A stretch of DNA of 64,000 nt from Theobroma cacao (Eukaryota; Streptophyta; Magnoliopsida; Malvales; Malvaceae), in assembly GCF_000208745.1 (NCBI RefSeq), contig NC_030857.1, forward strand, positions 4,688,714 to 4,752,713. The letters are read 5' to 3'. Of this stretch, positions 12,039 through 23,885 are shown one piece after another (the stretch's first letter is position 1; every line of letters starts with the position of its first letter). A model generated the notes under the pieces. The model was not told the origin of the DNA. It saw only the letters and a program-made list of their open reading frames with translations, and did not search any database. A program made the position numbers and the translations under genes.

Positions 12039-15000
12039 ATGGAGTCGCAACCCGAGAAGAAATCGTCGGCTGTGTCAGATGTGGGAGCCTGGGCCATGAA
12101 CGTCATCAGCTCCGTTGGAATTATAATGGCTAACAAGCAACTCATGTCCTCCTCCGGTTATGCTTTCGGCTTTGGTATGTCTCTCATCTCTGGATCTTCT
12201 AATTTTAAATTTGGATCTGTTTTGATCTGTTGTGGGTGGATAAGTTAGCTTTTGTGCCGATGCTTACTGTTACGTTATGCAGTCGAGATCTAAGACCTAT
12301 CAACTTTAAAAACCTTTTCTTCCCCTTTTTCTAAGAAGCTAAAAAAGGGACAAAACTGACGTTGCCCAATGTTGTTTACAGCGACGACCTTAACGGGGTT
12401 CCATTTTGCGGTGACGGCGCTGGTTGGTCTGGTTTCAAACGCAACTGGTTTGTCGGCGTCGAAGCATGTTCCTCTATGGGAACTTCTGTGGTTTTCTATC
12501 GTTGCAAATATGTCCATCACTGGGATGAATTTGAGCCTCATGCTTAACTCTGTCGGTTTCTACCAGGTATTTTTCATCTACATTTGCTTTGCTATCGATT
12601 CAATTCATTTCTTTTTTTGTCTGCCTTAATATTTTCTTACAGCTTTAGATTCACTACTATGAGATTCACAGCATGCTATGGGAATTATCCGAGAAAAATG
12701 AATCCCTTGTTTTGCCTAGAATCCTAGTACTGCTTCTGCAAAAATCTTAGCTGATTTAAAAATTCTCAACTCGTCCAAAATCTTCAGTAGCTTTTTGTCT
12801 CCTTAGCCTAAGCATGGTAAAGCCCTGGTCATGGCAATTTTTCTTAAAACAAAGGCAAGATAATTAATTGATTTATTAAAACGCATCTAGACATTTGTAA
12901 GGGTACATAGAGGATGTATAAAGATACATGGAGGATATATAGTCTCTTCAGCCTTTTGAAAGGAACATTTATCTGAATATTTTCACCCCTATCTTTTACC
13001 TTTTGTGTGCGTATGAAATCCAAACACCCCACCGTTCCCCGTCTCTTTTTCCCTCCTTGTCAGCTAATTATCTCAATTTTCTGGTGTTACAGATTTCAAA
13101 ACTCAGCATGATTCCAGTGGTCTGTATGATGGAATGGATTCTTCACAGCAAGCAATACTCAAGGGAAGTTAAAATGTCTGTTTTGGTTGTGGTTATAGGT
13201 GTGGGTGTTTGCACTGTGACCGATGTCAAAGTTAATGCCAAAGGTTTTATATGCGCATGTGTAGCAGTTTTGTCTACATCTTTGCAACAAATTGTGAGTA
13301 TTTCTTGTCGTTACACTCTTTTCCTCTTTTTTTTTTCTATTGTTTGGCTAACAATCCACGAAGGTAGTTGCCAATCTCATATGTTTTGGATGTGTTGTTT
13401 GATTCTCCTTCTCTGCTGTGGTGTTGTTTTAAAGCAGCATACTGTTTTTTGAATAAATCAGTTTCACCATGACTTCATAATGTGATTCTATTTCTGGTTG
13501 CTTGGAAGTAGGAATTCTCTGTACCAAGAACTAGATCTTTAGCTGTATAGTTACCCAGAGAAAACAGGAAGATGCCACTTGAATTTTTTGATTTTAGGTT
13601 GCTTGCAAAACAAATGTGATTAGGCCATGAGAAATTTTATTGAAGCATTGTGGCCAAGCTTCTTGTTATTATATTATTGGTTAGTCATATCTGCTGTTAT
13701 TGGCTGCTAGGGTGGGCCTAAAATAATGCGAATGCTAAAGGTGTATTCAACAAATGGCTAAAATGTCACAGGATGAACTTGTCTCCCTGTTTTACATATT
13801 CATATTTATCAAAATTCACCTTCTACAATTTTAAATCACTTTGTAGGTCTTGGTGTAGAATTTAATCTACACTGTGCTGACATCTGGTGACTTCTGTATA
13901 GAATTTAGGTGTTGAATTGGGCCTGAGGCTAATTAGGTTGTAACAAGGTGCAAACCAATGTATATTCAAGGGCAATAAACAAATTAAAGTTAAAGCAATA
14001 ATATGGTTTTCTTCCTTCTCTTTTCCCTTTTATGGTTTTCTCATATCATTGTAAGAACGTATGCTCTATTTGTGAGTGCTTATTATACAATGCTTATAGC
14101 ATGGAGGGTAATCTATGAGAAAAAGAAACGGAAGGAGGAAGAGGAAGAGCAGGATGGATGTGTTGGCTGTTGACAGGCCTGTAGGAGGCCAAGGAGGCTG
14201 CAATTGATAGCAGCATAGGAGCGGTAGGAGGGCTGCGGTATTGAGTAGACAGAGGGAGGCTGAGACTCTGAAAGAGAGAGGATATTCTGGAAAAAGAAAA
14301 GAAGACAGAGAATTAAAAAATGATGTGGACTAGTTTGACTCCCATGTAATTTTCCATGTGATATATTTTTAACTACATAATCAGGACTAAACAGATTTAA
14401 CAGATTCTGTTAACCAGTTTCCTTAATTGGCTCAATTGCAAAAGTATTAGTACAGAATTGAGCTAAGTTCATATCCTACATTCAACATTTGGTTAAAGTT
14501 CAAGTCTTGATATGAGCATTTAGCCTTTTATTTTTTCCTGGTGAAATAAGTTTTAACTTCTGGTTTCTTTCTGTTTTCCTTTGGAATAGACGATAGGTTC
14601 CTTGCAGAAGAAGTATTCAATTGGATCTTTTGAGTTGCTGAGTAAGACAGCTCCGATTCAAGCCGTCTCTCTCCTTATTCTTGGTCCATTTGTGGATTTC
14701 TATCTTAGTGGCAAATTTATAACAAACTATAAGATGACCTCTGGTGCTATTGTGAGTAACCTAACTTCCTCTTTGCTAAAGCTCCAGCCTGCTGCAATTT
14801 GTGCGAAATATTTTACTGACTATTCTTGGTGTTTGGTTTGGACCCATGCAGTTATTTATACTTCTTTCATGCTCTCTAGCAGTATTCTGCAATGTGAGTC
14901 AGTACCTATGCATTGGACGATTCTCAGCTACCTCATTTCAGGTTTTGGGGCATATGAAAACAGTATGCGTTCTCACTCTAGGGTGGCTGCTCTTTGATTC

Positions 15001-15211
15001 TGCGCTCACTTTCAAGAACATAATGGGAATGATTCTTGCCGTCGTGGGCATGGTAATTTATAGTTGGGCTGTGGAGGTTGAAAAGCAGTCAAACACCAAG
15101 CCCTTACACCCGATGAAGAACAGTCTAACAGAAGAGGAAATTAGGCTTTTGAAAGAGGGACTTGAAAACATTCCTGTGAAGAGTGTTGAACTGGGTGACT
15201 CTAAAGTATAG
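12039..15211 (+). CDS. UXT: UDP-xylose / nucleotide-sugar transporter (UXT family, TPT/DMT fold)
   Basis: A multi-pass membrane antiporter of the plant NST-KT group, closest by eye to the UDP-xylose transporters UXT1-3. These import UDP-xylose into the Golgi/ER lumen for xylan and xyloglucan synthesis. Five exons give 347 aa: 12039-12174, 12382-12566, 13093-13293, 14590-14751, 14852-15211. Visible features are an N-terminal helix with [18 protein letters not shown], then [15 protein letters not shown], a central [20 protein letters not shown], an [20 protein letters not shown] segment starting exon 3, and a lumenal/cytosolic [18 protein letters not shown]. The C-terminal repeat has [20 protein letters not shown] and [17 protein letters not shown]. 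The cytosolic tail is charged ([17 protein letters not shown]). Length fits the family (about 340-357 aa). Substrate is inferred from similarity only. Confidence 0.9.
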
Positions 15212-16021
15212 GTATGTTGATTTTGGAAAGGAAATATAGGTATTTTTGTCATTTTCAGTTAGTCTGTATCTTCCCATTATTTATGTGGTAGCAAAACTTG
15301 GTTTCAATCTGCCTGACATTTCACACATTCATTTTAGAAATCTTGGTCCATTTCATTTCATTTAATTTTTTTCCTCATTTTAGTCATTTTAAATTATTGT
15401 GTGAATGTCAAGAAAGCAGTATAAGAGAATGTGACAGGACAATTGTATTGTCAATGATACGCTGGTTGAAATATTTATGTACCCATATTGAATTCCCCAA
15501 AGTTTCTGGATTTTCTTTCATGGCCCAGTATCAGAATTGCCACTGCTTGAAATAAAACCATTGCCATGTGTGTAGTGCAGCTAATGTGATTGAGGGTGAC
15601 GTTTTTTTTTTTTTTTTCAACTTGAATATTCTTAAGCGAGCCTCATACTTCATAGGGATCTGCAATGTTGAAGAAAGTAAACATTCAAGCTGTCCTATGC
15701 TTAATATTAAATTTGAGGTTCATATACAATTAATATTCTAACAAAATGATCATCGGATTTAACAAGCTAATTATACCCAGCAAGCACATAAAGTTTCAAT
15801 TTTAAGTTAATTTGATATTCTTATTATATTGATTAAAAATTTTATTTTTTTCAATATATATTTGGTCGTTGAAATTTTATTATTATCAAATAATTAATTA
15901 CATATTTTTAAGTCATATGAAATTTGACATGTGTAAAATATTGAACATAATATAACTCCTATAAAAAGATATTAAAGAGTATAAAACTTATTTAATTTAA
16001 AATCAATGTAAATAGATCCAT

Positions 16022-16043
16022 TCTCTCTCTCTCTCTCTCTCTC
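16022..16043 (+). repeat. (CT)n microsatellite
   Basis: A perfect CT-dinucleotide run of about eleven units. Confidence 0.9.
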
Positions 16044-17251
16044 CTCTCTAACATTATGCACCCAATATTTTAAACTAGGTTTTTTTTTTTAATTATAGGC
16101 CAGATAAAAGGAATTGAAGAAATTCCTTTGGGCTTTGGCATTTCCTTTTATTAAAAATAAAGGTAAAAAGAAAAAGAAATGTTCTTTGGCCACAAAGGAA
16201 CAGAAAAAAGAAAAGAAAAGAAAACCCCGCTNCTTCCCCTCTTTCTCTCAGCTGATCCTGTGAAAATATTTTGGGTTTGCTGTGATTATGCTTAGTTTGT
16301 TACATCGGTTTTCAAAGTTAATGTTTATTGTGAAAATATTTTGAGTTTGCTGTGATTTACGATTGAGGTGTTCATTCCTTTATAATCAAACTCATCCCTT
16401 CCATCCGTTCTTCAAATCCTTCCGGCAACCAAACATAAAAGAAGCAGTACTCAACTGAGAGATTTTCAGTCAAGAAACTGCCAGAAGATCGGCTTACAAA
16501 AAATAGCCATGGTCAAAGCCTTGAGAAACAAAACATCACACAGCATTTAAGTTCTCAATTCACAAGAAAATGCAATCAAAAGACATCAAAAGCCTACAAA
16601 TGACCCAAACCAGAAATCCATAAAAAAACCTCAAGAAAACAGGACATGTAAGAAAAGCAAACAAAACCTCTCGAACTACTATAATATATATAAACAAAAC
16701 CAAGAAGCTAGTGATGTCTTTTTTGGTTCTTTCTTAACATGTGAAGGGGTAAATAAATCTCAAAAGAAAAACACTATAGCAGTTAAAAATCTTAGGCTTC
16801 AACCTAAAGAATTCAAGATCAATTTTTTTTTAATAATGTATGAGATTTATAAGATAAGAAATGATCACCTTCTATATATTATGTAAATCCAAATCATACA
16901 TATCAAGAAAAATTATGGAAGGATAATATATGTATGATGGGAGAGGCAAGGATAAAATGCTGTGCATGAAAAGATTTTTTTTCCCATCTCATAAGTATAA
17001 GGTGGTGTTTAGTACAAAGAAACTGCTACCAATAAATTAACAAACCTAAAATTAGTGGTTAGCACTTTCCTATTTTATTTTGGAATTTTACTATAAGAAA
17101 CTCTTGTTAAAATACAAATGCTCTCCTTGAATTTAAACTTTTTCTATGCAAAAGCAAATAAATTTACAAAATGTATGAGCTTCATTATGACTTGTGTGGA
17201 CAACCTCTTTGCTCACAGTCAAATCACATTTACAATGGCCTCTTAAGAGAT

Positions 17252-17264
17252 AATTATATAATAT

Positions 17265-17324
<60 letters not shown>
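17252..17324 (+). repeat. (AT)n microsatellite
   Basis: A nearly uninterrupted TA/AT dinucleotide tract of about 70 bases. It creates a spurious open frame of alternating Ile and Tyr codons. Confidence 0.95.
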
Positions 17325-17328
<4 letters not shown>

Positions 17329-18739
17329 TACTTGCATGGTTAAGTTATGTCAACCAACCACAAGTCTAAGGAAAAGAAAAGAGAAAATAATTGGAGTGAG
17401 GAATATCGGTGGACGTGGTGGTGGAGCCCCGGAAAGGTGGTTGGCTGGAAAGCTACTATTTGTGACTTTATGGCATATGTCAGCTTTGTCTGGTGCGGCT
17501 TGGCTAAGTGGCTGGAATGGCTAGACCCATGTTCCAGGATGCATCTATTTTAAAATAATAATCTAACATACATCAAATTCTTTAGCAACATGTATGAATC
17601 CATGACAAAGAGCAGGCTTGACATTAAAGTCAAGGCCAACTAGAAACCGCGTATTAAGCGGCATAGAGCATCATTATTAGTAGTAGGCTGTAATTATTAT
17701 TATTTATTATAATATATTCCCTATTAAGATAATTATACAAATTATGTTAAATAAAATAAATCTTGTATTATAAAATTATATATATTAATTAAACATGGGT
17801 GAATAAGTCAATCATTATCTCTAATTAGATATTGTAATCTATCTGAATAATAGTTTTGTTTAATAATTATAACTAGATAATTTATATAATTATTAAGTGT
17901 TTGATATTTTGATATAAAGATAATTTTTAGATAAAAATAATTTATAGAAAAAAGTTTCAAACTTGTTTATATCGTATGCCCTTATTCTCATTTTAAAATA
18001 TAATTTAAGAAAAAGAAAAGTTAAAATAAAATAATAATCATTATATAAAAAAATTACAATCAAATTAAAGAATCTAAGATCTAAAACCATAAGAAAGTAT
18101 TGTACTCATGAATTATAACATAATAATATTGATGCCTTTCATTTGTCTTCAATTAAAACGGGAACCATAAAACAAAATCCAATTGAAGAGATAATGCCAA
18201 AACATTTGGAGAGATATATTTCGAAAAACTACAAATACAACTGCAAAAAGTATTTATATCTACAGAATAAAAAACTCATTATTATCATAATAAAACCTAT
18301 AGTTATTATGATTTAAAATACAATAAAATCTATAATAAATTAATAATCATTCAATACAAGAAAATTTATAATAATTATTTCATTCAAATTAAGGGTGTCA
18401 ATATATATATATATATATGTTATTAACTGGCTGACTTGTAGTTTACATGTAGACTGTACCTGACAAAGCCCACTTTTACATAGTGAATAATGATAATCCA
18501 CTACAACCTCCTCTTCCATAGGTCAGTAAAACTAATAAAGAATCAAGGAGAGCTCCTGCTACCGTAAATCATTATGCTCAACAGTCTTATTTGAATTTCG
18601 ATGTTAAAGACTGATATATGGAAGGGATGATAACATGCCCAGCAGACCTTCAATCTACAGCTGCAAAACCTCGTTACAATCAAGATAGTTTTCTATCCTC
18701 AATTAGGAAATTTGGACTTGTAGGGAAGCAGATGTAGTG

Positions 18740-21700
18740 CTAATCACAGTCCAAGCCACATTCCTCCAAAGGCGGGCCATTTGATTTGGCCACGAATGGG
18801 TTCACATGAACCCACAAAAGTGAGAAGGCCGAAGCTAGCAAAGTTGACCAGATAATAATAATCGTGGGAGTCCTATTCCCTCGACCCAACAAGCCCTTCA
18901 GGAAGGGATAGAGGTGAGCAAGAACCCAGAAGGCAAAAAAAAGCTTACCAAGCAATGGTCCCCATGAATCATAACCATTATTTATTGCATTTGAGATACC
19001 TGCAGTCACTCCTATCAGGTTTACTATTAGCAGTGTTGTTGGGGGGATGAGCAAAGTTGTCCACTTCAATTCATACAGCTCGGAGAACTCTCCATCGTCC
19101 CCTGCCTTGGAAGTCATAGTACTGAAGTTCGTATTAACACCAGCTATAACCTTTAAAAGGCCTTGGAATACAGCAAATAGATGCGCTGAAACCCCTCCAA
19201 TCACCCAAAATTGTTGATTCCTCCACCATTCATCAACACCGACTCCACTCCATCTCATTTCCAAGATGCTTGTTGCAAAAATACAAATGAAAAGCGACAC
19301 GAACCACAAGCTAGCAACATTGCTGAGCTGCAAAATGTACAGACCATTGAAGATGATTAAGTTCACATCATTACAAGGATGCCTTAACAACGATGTAAAC
19401 AAGTTTAAAATATATAAATATATATATAAACATTGCACACAAACACCATGATTTATCTTCTCCTTTGCTAATTTTATGGTTAGAAGCTTTATACCTCTGG
19501 AATGATGAAATTCCCTGTCAGCAGGCAAACAGCTGGAAGAGTACAATATGCCACCAGAGGAATCGAGGTCCATGGATATACAGTGGCATTTACGTAAGAA
19601 AGACGCTCCAACCACTTTAGACCACCTCCGTATCCATACCAAAGAGGACAATGCCTGCTCAAAAATATTTCAATAGATCCAAGGCCCCATCGGAGGACCT
19701 GGTTCAGACGATCGGAAACATTGATGAGAGCAGATCCCATAAATGCTGGCCTAGCAGGAACACAATATATGGATCGCCACCCATGGCAGTGCATTTTAAA
19801 TCCTGTTAATATGTCCTCCGCAACTGAGCCATAGATCCATCCAACCTAGATCACGAGAAATGTTTGTATGAATTATATCTTTCAAGGAGAAAATGTTAAA
19901 TTAAGAAAAACATTTCAGCAATGAGAATCTAAAAATTGTTGCTACCTCTTTTCCCCACTCTGTTTTATCTTCATAGCCACAACTGATGACATGGATGGCT
20001 TCTTTAAGCAGAGATGCAGGGATAGCACCATTCAGTGTTCCACCATCCTCTAGTAAGGTAGAGGCAATAAAAGTAGGGGACTGCCCAAACTTCTTTTCTA
20101 ACTTCTGCTCAGACATAGCAAAATTATTCCCTGCCTTCCCTGTATTCAAGCTCTACAAAGTCAGATGACAAGATTATCAAACTTGCTGGACAAATTAAGG
20201 GTACTGCTTTTTAAGTATCTCATCTTGATAATGGAAAGACAATATTAATATGCCTACAAAATCAGTGAGTGCTAGAAAATATTGATTTGACTTTATATGC
20301 TGACATAAAAAGTATGTTCTGGTACGTATTTTTACAGCCTCAAAGTATAGCATTAGGTAAAGGGCTCAAACTTCTCTACAGGAAAAGCTTGAGCCCTATT
20401 ATCCTGTGGAGTCTGGGTCGAGCAGATGCACAGCTTCAGCAATTTCAATGCTTTGCACAATTTCATTTGTTAGTCAAACTTGAATAGTCTTGAAGAAGAG
20501 TTCAAAATGTACAAAAATTGCATACAACACCTTCTTCGATACCATCAGTAGCAGTACACACAAGTGGTGATGCTTCTTCATCTCTTTGCTTAGAATTTCT
20601 TGCCTTCCGTTGTTTATTAGGTTGCTTCTTCTTTCTCCTTCCTGAGCAAAAGCATCCACAGCACCACTTAGGCCAACAGTTGCATGTCCTTGTTGGTGGC
20701 TTCTTCGGTTTTGGAGCATCATAACTGTAAAGTGCTATTCTTCTAAATACACATCCGGTACCAACATACATAGGACCTTGAATGCCATCCAAACCTTTCA
20801 TATTAATCTGAGATGGGGCAATTATACATTATATTTCGGAGAAAGATTGACAAAACAAAAATTCAATAAATAAATACTTACATCAAAGAATACGGTGTTC
20901 GTGTTGCCATATCGGTCATGACTGTCAATGCCATCAAACCTCTGGGGGAACTGGACGTAACACACTCTCTTTCCTAGCAATGGATCCATCATGAAACACA
21001 TTGCCTCTCTAAGAGCCTTACTATTATTAATGTAGTGATTGCAACCCAAATTTAATACATATGGAGCATTTGTGAGCACAGCAGAGACTCGAACCTATTT
21101 GACAACCAAGTACAAGATTATTAATTAAATTAAAATGTCTAATTATATTTTTCCAAATAAAATGTCACATCTTGTCAGCTGCAAGAGAATATGTTCGCCA
21201 TTTTTAGAAGTTTACCAAAGCATTCATTGCTCCAGCATTTTTATGGTGAGAAAACCTCGGTCTCTTTTCTCTAGAAACATACACCAGGCGTGGCAAATCA
21301 TTTCCATCAATGTCATGTCTTTGTCCAAGAAAAACCTGTGAAGGATTGCAAATATAAGCAGGACATGAAAGGGTTCTAATGAGAATCATATAAAATGTCA
21401 ATCCATTGAACGTACCTGAATCATTCCAGGATGATCACGGATATTATTCCCAGGCCATGGAGTTCCATCCTGCATAGTCCACCCTTCTTCTGGAACCTTT
21501 CGAGCCTTGGCAACCAAAGCATTGATGCGGACTTTGAACTTTTCATACTCTCTCTATATATACAACAGGCATTGGAGTTACCATGTGATCCGCCATAAAT
21601 AACAGAACAATTTTCAATGACCATGGAAGCCTTGTTACCTTCATTGCTCTCCTTTCCCTCACAAATGATGGTAACACCTTGTCGTTGAGGTAGTCTATCT

Positions 21701-23885
21701 TTTGAGCAAAGTACCTCTCAGGTGCCCGGGGTTCAATGTTAAACTTCTTACAAAAGGGGACCCACTTCCTTGCAAATTCGGATGCTTCAGACAGTGCCTC
21801 AAATGTTATCATAGCAGCGGCATCATCAGAAACATAACAAGAGACCTTTTCAACAGGGTAATCCACTGCAAGAATGGATAGAACAGTGTTTACAGTCACC
21901 AGTGGGGGTTCTTTTACCGGATCAACTGTACTCACGAATACGTCAACATGAGAAAGTTGAGAAGGTTGCCCCTCCTTCTCATACCTGAAAAGGAGAAAAA
22001 CAGGGCAGAAAATACTCAAAATCTAGACTTTAAGCACTTTTGCTTGAGTATGATCACTTTGCAGACTACTTACCTTAAGGATAACCTATCCAGATAAGTT
22101 TCCCTGTCAATTGGAAACCACTTCGGGAATTGATCAAAAATCCATGAAAGAGCAAACCAGATTTCACAAATGACAGATACAAGCCATAACGCATAGGCGT
22201 CATTCACAGGGTGCATGACTCGATAGTGAAAGAAAAATCCAAGAACTACGAGTCGAATTAGGATGATCATCCGGTATGGGTTGATTTGGCTTGATGGAAT
22301 GCGCAACTTTCTTGACAATGGTTGTCTAGCTTCATCCATTCTGATCCACAAGCAATAACTATTAATTTAGCCAAGAAATTTGAAAAGAATAAAGAAATTA
22401 TAACTTGTAATCAAATATGAAGTAAAGCACTCTTTTAGTCTTTTATCATTTCTTCAAGGAACTTGGTAAGTTTTAGAGCTTTAATGGGGATTGTACCAGT
22501 CAAATGACTACTAAATTGAATTTTACATAATTCAGGAATTATTTTGGGAAGAAAATAAGAATGGTGGCAAGTATCATTACATCAATGCTTGCCTGATTTT
22601 ACTAATATGAAAAGAAAATTGTGCTCAAATTATATGTGAGTCTATTAAACCCAAAAATATATATAAATAAAAAAGTCCTAGGGGGGAACTTTACAATGGT
22701 AAATCAAGGTCATCAAAATAGCCATCTTTGCTACCATCATCAGACTTCATCATATGTAATTTTTCTTGCTTTTGTTTCCAAATCTCAATCCTCTCCTTCC
22801 AAGCAACACTTCCATAGCCATAAGCAGCTAAATCCTTGGAAGGATCCATGGCTCTAGGTTGCACTGCAAAAGGGAATTAGTAAGGAAGTTGATGTTCAAC
22901 TACATCAAAGAGATGCATCTAAACAAAAATTAGTATATACCGGGAAGAGAGGGATCTGGAAAAGGAAGGGGGTGGATCCTCTTGCCACCACCACCCATGA
23001 AGGAAGGGCCCAAAGCATGCTGGTCAGGGGGTGTGTCATCAACCTGGTAGTGGCAAAAGTTGAAGCGAACAAAAGAAAAAGAGTGAGAACAAGGTGGCCG
23101 AGCAAGTAATGATCATACGAACTACTAGCATCATTTACATCATTTATCATAGATAAACTAGTATGTAGTAGATAAAAGAATTAGTAAAAAGTAAATACCA
23201 TTTGACCATTAGTGAGAAGGGGAAGTTGGTAATCCGGATGAACAATAACACGAGGCAGATCAGAGACACAGGTGATTGCATCGGCAGCAAAACCATGGTT
23301 CATATCCTGCCCGTTGCTCCTTCCCTCCAAATTGAACTCATTCTCCAGGTCATCAATGTCATCTTCTTCTTCATCCCCATCCACTCTAGGACAGCCTGAA
23401 CCGCGATTACCGAGCAGTGAACATTCACACTAAAGTAGTAGCTAGAGAATAGACAAAAGAAGAGTAGACTATAGTTACCCTTGAGACGTTTGAATCTGGT
23501 CTTGCACTGAGGGCACACTTGACTTCCTTCCCTGCGCTCGTATTCGTAGCAAGCGCGGCAAATGGGGAAGGCACACTCATTGCAGGCAACGAACAGCTCT
23601 CCCTCAATGGTCAGTCCTACATCATCCCCGCATATATGACATGTTTGGCCACTTAAATGTTCCGCCGCTTTTCGCTGCAACACCACTCGCTCTCATTTTC
23701 ATGATTCATTTCAACGTAATTCTTTTTTTTTTTTTTTTGGCTAATTCATAGTTCGTGGAAAACAAGTGCGTGTCATATATATATAGCATACAAAAGCTAC
23801 TTACAGAAGAGTCCTCATCACAAAGGATAACTACGAGCTCGTTCCGGTTGTGAGATCCTGCCACTAAACCAGCACTCGCTTGCAT
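18740..23885 (-). CDS. CESA6-like: Cellulose synthase A, CESA6 clade, with degenerate catalytic motifs
   Basis: Fourteen exons give 1085 aa, normal for CESA: 23885-23805, 23674-23479, 23395-23199, 23043-22941, 22863-22695, 22340-22074, 21984-21639, 21553-21416, 21335-21216, 21094-20882, 20807-20526, 20152-19946, 19845-19495, 19327-18740. Family members polymerise UDP-glucose into cellulose in plasma-membrane rosettes. The RING-like zinc finger is intact (Cys39, 42, 58, 61, 66, 69, 81, 84). Two N-terminal membrane helices lie near residues 272-320 and the remainder near 850-1070. QVLRW is at 822-826. The start ([20 protein letters not shown]) and the tail (ECGLDCD) fit the CESA6/2/5/9 clade. 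Oddly, DDG reads DDA (391-393), the DCD triplet reads GCN (556-558) and TED reads AED (782-784). All frames and splice sites are intact. It may be a pseudoenzyme or a decaying paralogue; normal catalysis is doubtful. Confidence 0.93.

Larger units (their letters stand above)
15212..18739. other. Convergent intergenic region, microsatellite-rich
   Basis: This lies between the 3' ends of the transporter and the CESA gene. It contains a CT-dinucleotide run (about 16022-16043), one undetermined base (n at 16232), a 30-bp direct repeat around 16258 and 16329 (TGTGAAAATATTTTG), and a long AT-dinucleotide tract (17252-17324). The stretch 17700-18420 is strongly AT-rich. Open frames here are short and unsupported. 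Confidence 0.6.

Noticed and set aside
16232..16232. Undetermined base (n)
   Set aside because: A single ambiguous base in intergenic DNA; an assembly artefact with no effect on any gene.
17171..17524. 117-codon frame around the AT microsatellite
   Set aside because: Its centre is a run of Ile-Tyr codons produced by the AT-dinucleotide tract.
18740..23885. CESA gene as a classical pseudogene with frameshifts or stops
   Set aside because: All 14 exons join in frame with GT-AG sites and give 1085 residues without an internal stop; only substitutions in catalytic motifs are abnormal.
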